Shown: one piece after another, positions 41,744-51,526 of the stretch
Layout of the letters: every line of letters starts with the position of its first letter
Numbering within the stretch: position 1 is the first letter of the stretch
NCBI GenBank assembly: GCA_046350455.1
Contig: JAXMAM010000002.1
Coordinates: forward strand, 1-64,000
DNA: 64,000 nt
Reading direction: 5' to 3'
Source: CAZXGD01 sp046350455
GTDB taxonomy: Bacteria > Planctomycetota > Phycisphaerae > Phycisphaerales > SM1A02
Notes under the pieces: generated by a model
Told to the model about the DNA's origin: nothing
The model's database searches: none
What the model saw: only the letters and a program-made list of their open reading frames with translations
Position numbers and translations under genes: made by a program

Positions 41744-42726
41744 GCCCGCGTCCCCCGCAGCAGGCGCTGGAGCCCATCGAGCCGGAAATGCAGGCTGTGC
41801 TGGCTGCGTGCGAGCGCATCACGCGGCAGCAGGCGCGCAACTTCTACTACGGCCTCAAGCTCACGCCGGAGCCGCAGCGCAGCGCCATGTATGTGGTGTA
41901 CGCATGGATGCGCGCTGCGGACGACCTGGCGGACGCAGCAGGCTTTGCACCAGAGGAGCGCGTGCGCCGCATTGCGCAGTTCCGCGCAGCCACGGAGCAG
42001 GCGCTGCAGGGCCACGCGCCCGATGCAGACCCCGTGTGGCGCGGCCTGGCATGGGTGGCGGGGCGCCACCAGCTGAGCGCGCAGGACTTCCACGACATGC
42101 TGGACGGCCAGCTGGCGGACGTCAGCACCCCCAGCTACGAGACCTGGGATGAGCTGCGCAGCTTCTGCTACCGGGTGGCCAGCACCGTGGGGCTGGTGTG
42201 CATCCGCATCTGGGGCTACAGCGGCGACGAAGCGCCAGCGCTGGCCATTGACCGCGGCATCGCATTCCAGCTGACCAACATCCTGCGCGACTACCGCGAG
42301 GACTTCGACCTGGGCCGCGTGTACCTGCCAGCAGACGAGTTCCGCCGCATGGAGCTGACGCCGCTGGATCTGCGCCACTGGCGCAAGCCCGACCTGTGCA
42401 GCGAGTTCATCCGCGCGCAGTGCGACCGCGCCGAGCAGTTCTACCGGCGCAGCGCGCCGCTGGACGCCTTGATCACGCCCGGCTGCCTTCCCACGCTGTG
42501 GGCCATGACCGAGATCTACCACGGCCTGCTGCAGAAGATTCACCGCCGGCCTGTCAGCATCAGCGGCGACCGCCGCGTGCGGCTGAGCGGCATGCGCAAG
42601 GCGTGGATCGCGTATCGCGCCCAGCGCATGGCGCGCGACCTGCGCCCGGCTGGGCGCAGCAGCGCTGGGGCATCTGTCGCAGCCACAGGCGTGTCGGAGG
42701 CGCGGCCGCAGGAGGCCAAGGCGTGA
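41740..42726 (+). CDS. hpnD: Presqualene diphosphate synthase HpnD
   Basis: A 328-residue paralogue of HpnC that condenses two farnesyl diphosphates to presqualene diphosphate. ARNFYYGLKLTPEPQRSAMYVVYAWMRAADDLAD (in pieces) and GIAFQLTNILRDYREDFDLGRVYLP contain the two Asp-rich magnesium sites. The C-terminal 30 residues are a low-complexity Ala/Ser tail. ATGA overlap upstream with hpnC and GTGA overlap downstream with hpnE show strict coupling. Without context phytoene synthase would be an alternative; the hpnC-hpnD-hpnE order settles it. Confidence 0.92.
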   Translation: MSPRPPQQALEPIEPEMQAVLAACERITRQQARNFYYGLKLTPEPQRSAMYVVYAWMRAADDLADAAGFAPEERVRRIAQFRAATEQALQGHAPDADPVWRGLAWVAGRHQLSAQDFHDMLDGQLADVSTPSYETWDELRSFCYRVASTVGLVCIRIWGYSGDEAPALAIDRGIAFQLTNILRDYREDFDLGRVYLPADEFRRMELTPLDLRHWRKPDLCSEFIRAQCDRAEQFYRRSAPLDALITPGCLPTLWAMTEIYHGLLQKIHRRPVSISGDRRVRLSGMRKAWIAYRAQRMARDLRPAGRSSAGASVAATGVSEARPQEAKA

Positions 42727-44210
42727 GCCAGGCTGGCACAGCAAGCAGCTTTGGCAGCGGCTTGCTGCCTGGCGCAGAGGCGGCGGTGCGCGGCGGCGCC
42801 CGCGGAGCGCTGCCGCGAAACGTGGTGGTGGTGGGCGGGGGCATCGCTGGCATCGCCTGCGCGCTGCGGCTGGCAGAGGCTGGCATTCCGGTCACCCTGG
42901 TGGAGACGCGGCGCAAGCTGGGCGGCCGCGCCACCTCCTTCACCGATCCGCGCACTGGGCTGGTGCTGGACAACTGTCAGCATGTGCTGATGGGCTGCTG
43001 CACCTCGCTGCTGGACCTCTATGGCCGGCTGGGCGTGGCGGAGCACATCGAGTGGCACACCTCCATCTTCTGGGCCAATCCACCCCACGCGCCGGACGTG
43101 ATGCGCCCAGGTCTCCTGCCTGCGCCAGCGCAGTTCACCAGCAGCCTGCTGGGCATGCGCATGCTGGACTTCCGCAGCAAGCGCGGCATTGCGCGCGCCA
43201 TGATGCGCATGCTGCGCCTGGGCGTGCGCGGCCGCGCTGCCTGGGAGGACCGCACCTTCCAGGAGTTCCTGCAGGAGACGCAGCAGACGCCCGAAGCAGT
43301 CGACCGCTTCTGGAACCCGGTGGTGGTGAGCGCCTGCAACCTGGAGTGCCACGAGGCTGGCGCTGGCTTTGCCATGCAGGTGTTCCAGGAGGGATTCCTG
43401 TCCAGCAAGCGCGCGCCTGCCATGGGCCTGAGCACCGTTCCGCTGGTGCAGCTGTACGACCCTGCGGAAGAGATGCTGCGTGCAGCAGGCGGCAGCATCA
43501 TGCTGGGCGTGAGCGCCATGGCCATCGCCTATGACGGCACGCGCGTGACCGGGGTGGTGACCGACGAAGGCATGCTGGAAGCAGATGCTGTGGTGTCCGC
43601 TGTGCCATCGGACCGCCTGGACAAGCTGCTTTCCGCCACTGCCAAGAAGGCGGACAGCCGTCTGCAGCGCCTGGACGCTGTGGAGCCAGCGCCCATCCTG
43701 GGCGTGCACCTGCACTTCCCGCGCACGGTGCTTGACCTGCCGCATCTGGTGCTGCCCGGGCGGCCCACGCAGTGGCTCTTCAACAAGGGCGTGGGCGCCG
43801 ATGGCAGCCAGCACATCCATGCGGTGATCAGCGGCGCGCAGGCGTGGATGGAGCTGGATGAAGGCCGCATTGCGCTGCGTGTGCTGGAGGACGTGCGCTG
43901 GGCGCTCCCTGCCGCGCGCGGCGTGGAGCCAACAGCCGTGCGCAGCGTGAAGGAGAAGCGCGCCACCTTTGCTGCGCGGCCTGGATTCAACAGGCTGCGT
44001 CCGCCAGCAGCGGCCACCGGGCTGGACCGGCAGGGAGGCATTCGCAACCTGTACCTGGCTGGCGACTGGACCCGCACTGGCTGGCCCGCCACCATGGAGG
44101 GCGCGGCCCGGAGCGGCTACGCCGCTGCAGGCGCCATTCTGGGAGAGCCGCTGACTGTGCCGGACTTGCGGCCTGCGCTCCTGCCGCGCCTCCTGGGTGT
44201 GGCGCGATGA
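42723..44210 (+). CDS. hpnE: Hydroxysqualene/squalene-associated FAD oxidoreductase HpnE
   Basis: A 495-residue FAD enzyme related to phytoene desaturases that reduces hydroxysqualene to squalene. The GTG at 42723 overlaps the hpnD stop. After about 30 residues of Gly/Ser/Ala-rich leader comes the dinucleotide-binding NVVVVGGGIAGIACALRLAEAGIPVTLVE (in pieces) and RRKLGGRATSFTDPRTG. DNCQHVLMGCCTSLLDLY and the C-terminal NLYLAGDWTRTGWPATMEGAARSGYAAA are typical of HpnE. Third gene of the coupled hpnCDE-queG unit. Confidence 0.93.
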   Translation: MSQAGTASSFGSGLLPGAEAAVRGGARGALPRNVVVVGGGIAGIACALRLAEAGIPVTLVETRRKLGGRATSFTDPRTGLVLDNCQHVLMGCCTSLLDLYGRLGVAEHIEWHTSIFWANPPHAPDVMRPGLLPAPAQFTSSLLGMRMLDFRSKRGIARAMMRMLRLGVRGRAAWEDRTFQEFLQETQQTPEAVDRFWNPVVVSACNLECHEAGAGFAMQVFQEGFLSSKRAPAMGLSTVPLVQLYDPAEEMLRAAGGSIMLGVSAMAIAYDGTRVTGVVTDEGMLEADAVVSAVPSDRLDKLLSATAKKADSRLQRLDAVEPAPILGVHLHFPRTVLDLPHLVLPGRPTQWLFNKGVGADGSQHIHAVISGAQAWMELDEGRIALRVLEDVRWALPAARGVEPTAVRSVKEKRATFAARPGFNRLRPPAAATGLDRQGGIRNLYLAGDWTRTGWPATMEGAARSGYAAAGAILGEPLTVPDLRPALLPRLLGVAR

Positions 44211-45322
44211 GCGCGCCGCGCGGAGGTGGTGGGAGCGCTGCGAGCCCCAGCGGCAAGGGTCCGCTCCACGCCACGCAGCACGTGCTGCAGCGCTGCCGCG
44301 AGTTTGGCTTTGCAGCAGCGGGCGTGTGCAGCGTGCAGCCTTCGCAGCATGCAGCGGCGTTCCGCAGCTGGCTGGAGCAGGGCAGGCACGGCACCATGGA
44401 ATACATGGCAGAGGACGTGCCGCAGCGTCTGGATCCGGCGCTGCTGGTGCCGGGCGCGCGCGCTGCCATCTGCGTGGCGGACCGCTACGCGCACGGACGC
44501 CCCGACGCGCGCCAGCCAGGCCGTGGCCGCATTGCGCGCTACGCGCGCGGGGAGGACTACCACGCGGTCATCCGCGCGCGGCTGGAGGCGCTGGCAGATG
44601 AGCTGCGCCGCATGCATCCGGAGCACCGCTTCCGCGTGTGCGTGGACACTGCGCCAGTCCTAGAGCGCGAGCTGGCGGAGCGTGCTGGGCTGGGGCGCGT
44701 GGGCAAGCACACGCTCTTGATCGGCCATCAGGGGCAGGGCAGCTGGCTGCTCCTGGGTGTCATCCTGACCACGCTGGAGCTGCACGCCCAGGACCACCCG
44801 CACCAGGACCCCTGCGCGCAGTGCACGCGCTGCGTGGATGCCTGCCCCACCCAGGCCATCCAGCCGTGGACGGTGGATGGCTCGCGCTGCATCAGCTACC
44901 TGACCATCGAGCACCAGGGCGCAGTGGAACCTGCGTTGGCCCAGCGCACTGGAGATTGGATCTTTGGGTGCGATATCTGCCAGGAAGTGTGTCCGCACAA
45001 CCAGCCCACGCGCCGCTCCAAGCAGGCTGCTGTGCACCCTGCCTACCAGGCGCATCACACTGGGTTTGACCTGCTTGAGGTGCTGGGCTGGACCGCTGCG
45101 GACTGGGAGGCTGCGCAACTGAACGGGGTGCTGCGCCGCGCCACGCAGCCCATGTGGGTGCGCAACGCTGCCATGGCTGCTGGCCATGCGTTGAGGCAGG
45201 ATGGACCACTGGCGCTGCAGCCAGACGAGGCCGCCGCGCTGCGCAGCCGGCTCAGCGCGCTGGCACGCGATGGCAGCCAGCCACCCGCGGTCCAGCTGGC
45301 GGCCCAACGCGCTCTGGAATAG
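44207..45322 (+). CDS. queG: Epoxyqueuosine reductase QueG
   Basis: A 371-residue cobalamin- and Fe-S-dependent reductase, last step of queuosine synthesis in tRNA. GFAAAGVCSVQPSQHAAAFRSWLEQGRHGTMEYM in pieces is the cobalamin-binding start; RVCVDTAPVLERELAERAGLGRVGKHTLLI follows. Two 4Fe-4S clusters are formed by CAQCTRCVDACPTQA and CDICQEVCPHN with ISYLTIEHQG between. A C-terminal HEAT-like tail completes the usual length. The ATG overlaps the hpnE stop, so a tRNA gene is coupled to the squalene operon. Confidence 0.95.
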   Translation: MSAPRGGGGSAASPSGKGPLHATQHVLQRCREFGFAAAGVCSVQPSQHAAAFRSWLEQGRHGTMEYMAEDVPQRLDPALLVPGARAAICVADRYAHGRPDARQPGRGRIARYARGEDYHAVIRARLEALADELRRMHPEHRFRVCVDTAPVLERELAERAGLGRVGKHTLLIGHQGQGSWLLLGVILTTLELHAQDHPHQDPCAQCTRCVDACPTQAIQPWTVDGSRCISYLTIEHQGAVEPALAQRTGDWIFGCDICQEVCPHNQPTRRSKQAAVHPAYQAHHTGFDLLEVLGWTAADWEAAQLNGVLRRATQPMWVRNAAMAAGHALRQDGPLALQPDEAAALRSRLSALARDGSQPPAVQLAAQRALE

Positions 45323-45336
45323 GCGCGCGGCTTGCG

Positions 45337-46827
45337 CTACTTGTTTGGTTCGTCGGGTGCTGGTGGCGCAGCGGGCGGCTCAGCAGGCGGGTTGTCCGCT
45401 GGTGGGGCGTCCGCTGGTGCGGCGGCAGGCTGCTCTGCTGCAGGTGCTGCGGGCGCGTCGCCTGCAGGCTGCTCTGCGGCCGGGGCAGCCGGGGCCGCTG
45501 GTGCCGGCGTGGTGAGATCCACGCCCAGCGCGTCGGCCATCACCTTCACAGCGCCCATCATGCCCTGCGCTGCGTTGCTTTCCTGCCCGCTCAGGGCATC
45601 GCGCGCCTCCAGGAGCGCTGCCTTGGCCTGGCCGCTCAGCGTGGCGATCTGCTCCTTCATGGCAGAGGCAGCAGCAGCGCCGTTGGGGCCAGCCAGGCTG
45701 GCCAGACGCACCGCCTGATTGGCGTTGTCCATGGCCAGCGAGCACAAACGCGCCTTGGCCAGCGCCAGGAGGGCGGCGTCGGTGTTCACGCGGGTGGCCA
45801 GATTGGAGTCCAGGTTTTCCTTGGTGGCGGTGAAGAGCACCAGGAACTCTTCCTTGGACAGGCGCTCGATCTCGCGCACCTGCTTGCCAGCTTCTTCGCG
45901 CAGCTCCTTGGCAGCCTGCAGCGCTGTCTTGCCGCGGGCCTCCAGGGTCTGCTTGGCCTTCTCGGCTTCGGTCACGCGGCCAGCCAGCCACGTCTTGGCA
46001 TGCTCGCCTTCCGTCACGGCGGTGGAGGTCAGGGTGGCCTGGTCGCGCACCATCACTGCGGCCATGTCGCGCTCTGCTGCCTCCCGGCGCAGCACGCGGG
46101 CTTCGTTCATGCGTTCCACAGCGGCCACCACCTTGGGCTGGGCCTGGCTTGGCGTGGCTGTGGCTGCCTCGGTGCGCAGCACCTGGGCCGCAGCGTCTGC
46201 CTCGTCTGCCTTGGCGTTGGCTTCCTGGGCAGCGCTCTCCAGCTTCTTGAGCTCAGCGCCGGCCAGTTCAGAGGCAGCGGCCTGCTTCTTCAGCATGGCG
46301 TCCATCTCGGCCAGCGCGGCCCGCGCCACCTTCACGCGGGTCTCTGCTGCAGCGAGCGCCTGCTGGTCCCCTGCGTTGTCAATCAGATCTGCCAGCGAAA
46401 TCTCCGCCACCACCGCGGCGGTCAGCGCGCGGATGCGGCTCTCGATGTTCTCCAGCGCCATCAGGTCCAGCACAGCGGCCTCGCGCTTCAGGCGCTGGGC
46501 CAGGGCGGCGCCGTCCTTGCGCTGCGCCTCGGTTGCGCCGGCGCCGGTTGCCTCGCCCGCCAAGGCGCGCAGTGCTTCGGCAGCAGCAGCGGGGGCAAGC
46601 ATCAGGTTGCCAGCGCCCGCGCCTCCACCTTCGCCCTCTGCTGCGGCCACGCCCACCGCTTCCACGGAGCTGGCGATGCGCGCGCTCAGGGCGCGAGCCT
46701 TGGCCGCCACCTTGGCCAGCTTGATGGCGCCAGCCTCAGCAGGCGTGGGCTTTCCCATCTGGTCGCAGGCGGTGAGCGCTGCAGTGACGGCAAGCAGGGG
46801 AAGCGCGAGCAGGATGCGGTTCTTCAT
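45337..46827 (-). CDS. Coiled-coil lipoprotein
   Basis: A 496-residue lipoprotein of unknown function. From the ATG at 46827 the signal peptide ends in a lipobox LTAC with the modified Cys at residue 21; an ATG two codons upstream is equivalent. Residues 25-430 are almost wholly helical, rich in Ala, Glu and Lys with heptad patterns (for example KREAAVLDLMALENIESRI, QTLEARGKTALQAAKELREE), suggesting a long coiled coil in the periplasm. The C-terminal 60 residues are Pro/Ala-rich and probably disordered. It is the downstream neighbour of the cytochrome-like gene on the same strand, and convergent with queG. Confidence 0.75.
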   Translation of the reverse strand: MKNRILLALPLLAVTAALTACDQMGKPTPAEAGAIKLAKVAAKARALSARIASSVEAVGVAAAEGEGGGAGAGNLMLAPAAAAEALRALAGEATGAGATEAQRKDGAALAQRLKREAAVLDLMALENIESRIRALTAAVVAEISLADLIDNAGDQQALAAAETRVKVARAALAEMDAMLKKQAAASELAGAELKKLESAAQEANAKADEADAAAQVLRTEAATATPSQAQPKVVAAVERMNEARVLRREAAERDMAAVMVRDQATLTSTAVTEGEHAKTWLAGRVTEAEKAKQTLEARGKTALQAAKELREEAGKQVREIERLSKEEFLVLFTATKENLDSNLATRVNTDAALLALAKARLCSLAMDNANQAVRLASLAGPNGAAAASAMKEQIATLSGQAKAALLEARDALSGQESNAAQGMMGAVKVMADALGVDLTTPAPAAPAAPAAEQPAGDAPAAPAAEQPAAAPADAPPADNPPAEPPAAPPAPDEPNK

Positions 46828-46891
46828 GTGCATGTGTGTTGGCTGGAAACGGGCAAGATACCGCCACCGCGGATTGGCGCAGGGCGACAAC

Positions 46892-48583
46892 TCAGCGGTC
46901 GGGACCATCTGGCGACTTGGCAGGCTTGTCAGGCGCGTTGAGCTTTGGGGGCTTGTAGTCCACTGGATAGGTGGGCCTGGGCTGATACATGCCGCGGATC
47001 CACTCCAGCGTGTCGGTCATGAGCTGTGGCGTGGACTGCGTGAAGACGGGCTGCCAGCCCTTGATGTCCGGGTGCGGGTAGCGCGTCTGGTTGCGGGGCA
47101 TGGCGTACTGGATGAGCAGGCTGTCGCCCGGACTCTCAAAGTTGACCAGCGGCTTGCCATCCACCTGGAACGTCAGAAGCGTCATCAGGTTGGTGTAGCG
47201 AATGCGGGAATCCTTGGCGTTGCCCGTGTACAGAAAGAAGGCGCCCGCCTGCACGCCGCCGTGGCAACGCGCGGTGCCGCACTTTGTGATCAGCCAGCTG
47301 TTGTGCACCCGAGTGCGGAACTTGGCCAGGCTGGCAGGATCCTCCTGCACTTCGATGTAGCGGTACAGGTCCCGGGCCTTGAGATCGAACAAGAGCCGCG
47401 CGATCTCGTCCCCGCTCTTGGTGTACAGCGCGTTGCGCTCCTGCGTGGTGGCTGGGATGAGCGAGCTGTTGCCGTAGCGCAGGATGAGCTGCCGGACACC
47501 CTCTGGGTCCACCCGCAGGCGCGGCGGATCCTTGAAGTCAATCTCGTAGACACGGATCAAATTGACCTCGTCGTTGGTCAGGAGGTCCTTGGGCAGCAGG
47601 TCCCGCGTGCGGGGCGGCCCTGGTGGGGGGTCGTCTGGCTGGATCTCGGATTCTGGCGAATGCTGCGGAGGCGCAGGTGCTGCGTCGCCGCCAGCCGGCG
47701 TGGCGGCGGGTTGCGCTGGCGTCTCTGTCGGCGTCTCTGCTGGCGACTGCGCTGGCGTGTCTGCCGGCGGCGTGGCCCGCACTGGCTCTGCGTTGATGTC
47801 CTTCTTCAGCGGTCGGCGGTTGGACTGCTTGGGCGCTGGATTCCGGCGCTGGGCTTCCTGCTCTGCTTCGGTGGCCTCCGCTAGCTTGATCTGCGCATTG
47901 ACTGACCGCAGCAGGGTGCGGGCGTCGTCGTTGTCCGAGTCGCGCAGCAGCTGCTCCAGCTCCAGCTTGGCCAGGTCCAGGCGCTTCTCGTTGATCAGCC
48001 ACTTGGCCAGCGAGATGCGCCTGCCATGCTCATCCTTGGAGATGCTGGCCTTGATGGTGGCGTAGCGCGTGCCAAAGTCCGGCTCCAGGACCACGCGGAA
48101 CACGCGCTCGCGCCCGATGATCCCCTCCACCTTGTCCACGCGGAAGCGCACGCCTTCCGGCGTGTCGGCCAGGATCACCGCCCGCATCTCAGAGCCGTCG
48201 CGCATCTGCACCACGCCGCGCTGGTTGGGCTGCGGATTGACCAGCGTGACCACTTCCAGCACCTGACCGCGGTTGAAGGTGCGGGTCTCGTTGCCGTCGG
48301 TCAGCGTGATCTCCACCCCGTTGTCCGCGGTCACCAGGCCGCCGAACTCCTTCCAGCGGTCGATGAACACCCACGCATAGACCGGCATCGGTGGTCCCAC
48401 GGTGAGCTCGGGCGGCAGTTCCGCTGGGCCAGAGGCCGGCGGGGCGGTTGGCGCTGCGGGTGGCGCGGCTGGCTGGCCTTCTGGCCGGACCACAGGCGGG
48501 GCTGCAGGCGGAGCTGCAGCAGGCGCGGCCTGTGGAGCAAGGAAGAAGGAGAGGATCAGCAGCAGGTGGTTCACAGGCGGCAT
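46892..48583 (-). CDS. Exported protein with CX4CH cytochrome-like motif
   Basis: A 563-residue exported protein. A signal peptide (LLLILSFFLAPQAAPAAA) precedes a Pro/Ala-rich linker; residues 65-165 form a beta-rich domain (EFGGLVTADNGVEITLTDGN), 165-235 a helical part, 235-320 a Pro/Thr/Glu-rich low-complexity linker, and the C-terminal 230 residues a globular domain with LITKCGTARCHGG. That motif is CX4CH rather than the standard CXXCH; it resembles the haem sites of planctomycete surface cytochromes, and a downstream Met (for instance in PRNQTRYPHP or GMYQ) could be the distal ligand. Haem binding is inferred. Function unknown. Confidence 0.7.
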   Translation of the reverse strand: MPPVNHLLLILSFFLAPQAAPAAAPPAAPPVVRPEGQPAAPPAAPTAPPASGPAELPPELTVGPPMPVYAWVFIDRWKEFGGLVTADNGVEITLTDGNETRTFNRGQVLEVVTLVNPQPNQRGVVQMRDGSEMRAVILADTPEGVRFRVDKVEGIIGRERVFRVVLEPDFGTRYATIKASISKDEHGRRISLAKWLINEKRLDLAKLELEQLLRDSDNDDARTLLRSVNAQIKLAEATEAEQEAQRRNPAPKQSNRRPLKKDINAEPVRATPPADTPAQSPAETPTETPAQPAATPAGGDAAPAPPQHSPESEIQPDDPPPGPPRTRDLLPKDLLTNDEVNLIRVYEIDFKDPPRLRVDPEGVRQLILRYGNSSLIPATTQERNALYTKSGDEIARLLFDLKARDLYRYIEVQEDPASLAKFRTRVHNSWLITKCGTARCHGGVQAGAFFLYTGNAKDSRIRYTNLMTLLTFQVDGKPLVNFESPGDSLLIQYAMPRNQTRYPHPDIKGWQPVFTQSTPQLMTDTLEWIRGMYQPRPTYPVDYKPPKLNAPDKPAKSPDGPDR

Positions 48584-48735
48584 TCTCGCAGGCGGAACGG
48601 GGAGCGCGCAAATCAGGTGTTCGCGGCGGCAGGGGGCATGGTTCCCGGCCTGTTTGGCGTTAGGCTTCCCCCTCCCGCAGCTGGCTGCGTGCGCGTGGCA
48701 CCTGGCTGGGCTGCTGCGGAGCCTGGAGGCTGGTC

Positions 48736-49728
48736 ATGAAGCTCGGCGTGATGTCGGCACTGTTTGCAGGGCGAAAGCTGGAAGATGTCTGCCACTATCT
48801 GGCGCAATTGGGGCTGGGGGCCATCGAGCTGCCCGTGGGCGCGTGGCCGGGCGCACCGTACTTCGATCCTCGCAAGGTGCTGGCCAGCAGCAAGGAGCAG
48901 GCCCGCATCCGCGCGCTGCTCAAGGATCACGGCCTGGAGCTGAGCGCCCTGGCGGTGCATGGCAACCCCGTCCACCCGGACAAGGGCGTGGCCAAGCGGC
49001 ACCACGGCGAGTTTGTCACCGCCATGGAGCTGGCTCCCAAGCTGGGCACCAACACAGTCATCACCTTCAGCGGTTGCCCCGGTGGCAGCCGCAAGGACAC
49101 CACGCCCAACTGGGTCACCTGCCCATGGCCCAACGACTTCACCGACATCCTGAAGTACCAGTGGGACACCGTGCTGGTGCCATACTGGGCGGCGCAGGCC
49201 AAGGCAGCGCACAAGCTGGGCGTGCGCATCGCCTGGGAGGCCCATCCTGGATTCACCGTCTACAACCCAGACACCCTCATCCGCCTCAGCGAGCGCGCCT
49301 CCAAGGCCAGCGGCCTGAAGGGCAAGCCCATCCTGGGCGCCAACCTGGATCCCAGCCACTTCTTCTGGCAGGGCATTGACCCAGTGCTGGCCACGCGCGC
49401 CCTGGGCGAGGCTGGGCTCCTCTTCCACGTTCACGCCAAGGACACTGAACTGGACACGCACCAGGGTGGCGTGAACGGCTACAACGACGCCCGCCCCTAT
49501 GGCGACCTGCGCAACCGAGCGTGGAGCTTCCGCACCTGCGGCTGGGGCCACGGGCCAGAGTTCTGGCGGCCCTTTGTGACCATGCTGCGCCGCTACGGGT
49601 ACGACCACGTGCTCAGCATCGAGCACGAGGACGCCTACATGAGCGTGGACGAAGGCTTCGAGCGCGCGGTGGAGTTCCTGAAGACCTGCATCATCGAGGA
49701 GCCCCCGGCCACGCCGTGGTGGACCTGA
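48736..49728 (+). CDS. Sugar phosphate isomerase/epimerase (AP2Ec TIM barrel)
   Basis: A 330-residue protein of the xylose isomerase-like TIM-barrel family. The ATG at 48736 has GGAGG seven bases upstream. MKLGVMSALFAGRKLEDVCHYLAQLGLGAIELPVG in pieces is the first barrel strand/helix; LSALAVHGNPVHP, TNTVITFSGCPGG, GVRIAWEAHPGF, GANLDPSHFFWQGIDP, LLFHVHAKDTE and VLSIEHEDAYMSVDEGF supply the usual metal ligands (Glu, Asp, His, Glu). Such proteins act on sugars or inositols; the substrate is not clear. It stands alone, divergent from the cytochrome-like gene and convergent with the MuiA-like gene. Confidence 0.88.
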   Translation: MKLGVMSALFAGRKLEDVCHYLAQLGLGAIELPVGAWPGAPYFDPRKVLASSKEQARIRALLKDHGLELSALAVHGNPVHPDKGVAKRHHGEFVTAMELAPKLGTNTVITFSGCPGGSRKDTTPNWVTCPWPNDFTDILKYQWDTVLVPYWAAQAKAAHKLGVRIAWEAHPGFTVYNPDTLIRLSERASKASGLKGKPILGANLDPSHFFWQGIDPVLATRALGEAGLLFHVHAKDTELDTHQGGVNGYNDARPYGDLRNRAWSFRTCGWGHGPEFWRPFVTMLRRYGYDHVLSIEHEDAYMSVDEGFERAVEFLKTCIIEEPPATPWWT

Positions 49729-49741
49729 TCCGCCGCCGCCA

Positions 49742-51506
49742 TCAGTCTGGCGGCAGCGGGGTGGTCTGCACGTTGTTGGGCCGCGTGACCTCCACAGTCC
49801 AGGTGACCGGCATGGCCTGGTCGCCGCGGGCGGTGGCAGGAACGGTCAGGTCCCAGCGCATGATGCCCTGGGGCTGCTGGTTCTCCACGTAGGCCTTGTT
49901 GGTGCTGAGCGGCAGGCTCAGGTTGCTGACGGCCGCCACGATCTTCTCGTTTCGGCTCACAGGCCTGCGGTCAAAGAGCTCCACCGTGGCTGGCTTGCCC
50001 GTGCTGTTGTCAATGGTCAGGCGATAGTTCCAGGTGGTGGACTGGCTGCCGCCAAAGAGTCCAGCGCTGCCTGTGGTCTTGGAAGCCAGCTGGCGCTTGG
50101 CCTTCAGCGCCCGGTCAGGGCCAAAGAACACCTTGAACTCGTCCTTGGGCGCCACGCTTGGCATGGCGGTCTCGCCGATGAAGTCGCCACCCATGAAGAT
50201 CTGCGCGCGGCCTGGGAGCAGCTGGTATGCGCTGCTGTTGGTCAGATCGCCGCGCAGGAACACATCTTCCGTGACGATGGGCTGCGCGGTGTAGACGAAC
50301 GAAGCAGTGGGCTGCACCGATGCAATGTGCGTGCGCTGCTTCTTGGCGCTGTCGGTGGGAATGGTGAGCGTGCGCGGCAGGTCAAAGGACACTGCCACGC
50401 CGGTTTCCTGCACGCTGGCTCCGCGCGACATGGATTCGATCTCTGCGCGCCGCATGGCGGGAGCGCCAGCCTTCATGGCCAGGCCCGTCTCCGCGGGCTC
50501 GGCCGGACGTCCGGCGGAAGCATCGCGCATCGGAGCTGGCGGTGCGGCGGGCGCAGCTGGTGGTGGCGGCACATAGATGTCCACGAACCATGGATTGACT
50601 GGTGGTGGCGCCGAGGCGCGCGTGGGCTGCGCCGTGCTCAGCGAGAGCTTCACGTCCTTCCAGTCCTCGCCAGTGGACTGGGTGATCATGGCGTCGTACT
50701 CGATCTCCACGCCGGTGCGGTCGCCCGCAGCGCGGATGTTGTAGACCGGCTCCCACGTGGCCTGCGTGACCACATAGGTCAGGTCCACGTTGACAGGCAT
50801 GTCCGTGGGAACTGCAAGCAGCACCACTGCAGCCCGCTCCACGCGGTTGGCGCCGCCCTTGTCAGCCAGCTCCTTCTGCGTGGCCTCGATCTGGCGGGCC
50901 AGATCCTCTGCGGCCACCACCAGCGCGCGCTTGGCCTCCACGATGCGCATGCGCTCCTTGCCCACGAACTCCAGCTGCTTGACCACGGAGTCAAGATTCA
51001 GGGCCTGGGTGCCGCCATCGTTGGTGGCGTTGGCGGTGGCGCGCACGCCCACCTGCTCCACCAGCTTGGCCTGCTGGTCCAGCTGGGCGTCGTCCTGCTT
51101 CAGGTACTCCATCTTGCGCTGCAGCTCGGTCAGCTTGGTCTGCAAGGCCACGCCCTCTGGCGTGCCGCCAAAGTCAGCCAGCGCTGGCGGTGTCTCCGGC
51201 ATCCTCCCTTGGCAGGCAGGGGTGGCGCTGCCGGACGCGCCGCCACCGTACTGGCCTGGATGGAGTTGGCCTGCACGGTGGCAGGGAGCCAGCGATGCGA
51301 ACTGCCCACACGCCCTGCGCGATGTCCTTGTGAATGTGGCGGGTGACCGCTGCGCGTCCTCGGTACAGCGTGACCTGCGAGATGGTGCCAGCGGCCGACA
51401 TGGGCTGCGGCTTGAGGTCGTCGGAGGTCTGCGCCGCTGGCAGGGCCAGTGCAGCGGCCAGCGTCGGCGGGAACTTGAGGAACAGGGTGGTGGTTCGGAA
51501 GTCCAT
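49742..51506 (-). CDS. MuiA-like (DUF4139/DUF4140) exported protein, two frameshifts at N-terminus
   Basis: The uninterrupted part (49742-51202, 486 codons) holds the family's coiled coil (PEGVALQTKLTELQRKMEYL) and the DUF4139 beta domain (TYVVTQATWEPVYNIRAAG, FLRGDLTNSSAYQLLPG, WTVEVTRPNNVQTTPLP). The N-terminal DUF4140 domain and signal peptide (MDFRTTTLFLKFPPTLAAAL, then SQVTLYRGRAAVTRHI) are in another frame from 51506, and the segment between (VQANSIQASTVAARP) in the third frame. Two one-base deletions, near 51283 and 51205, explain this; the length is 588 codons plus one base. MuiA homologues were named for suppressing mucoidy; the biochemical role is unknown. Tandem with a paralogue. 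Confidence 0.65.
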
Positions 51507-51526
51507 GGTGTGTCCTTGCAGGCCGC

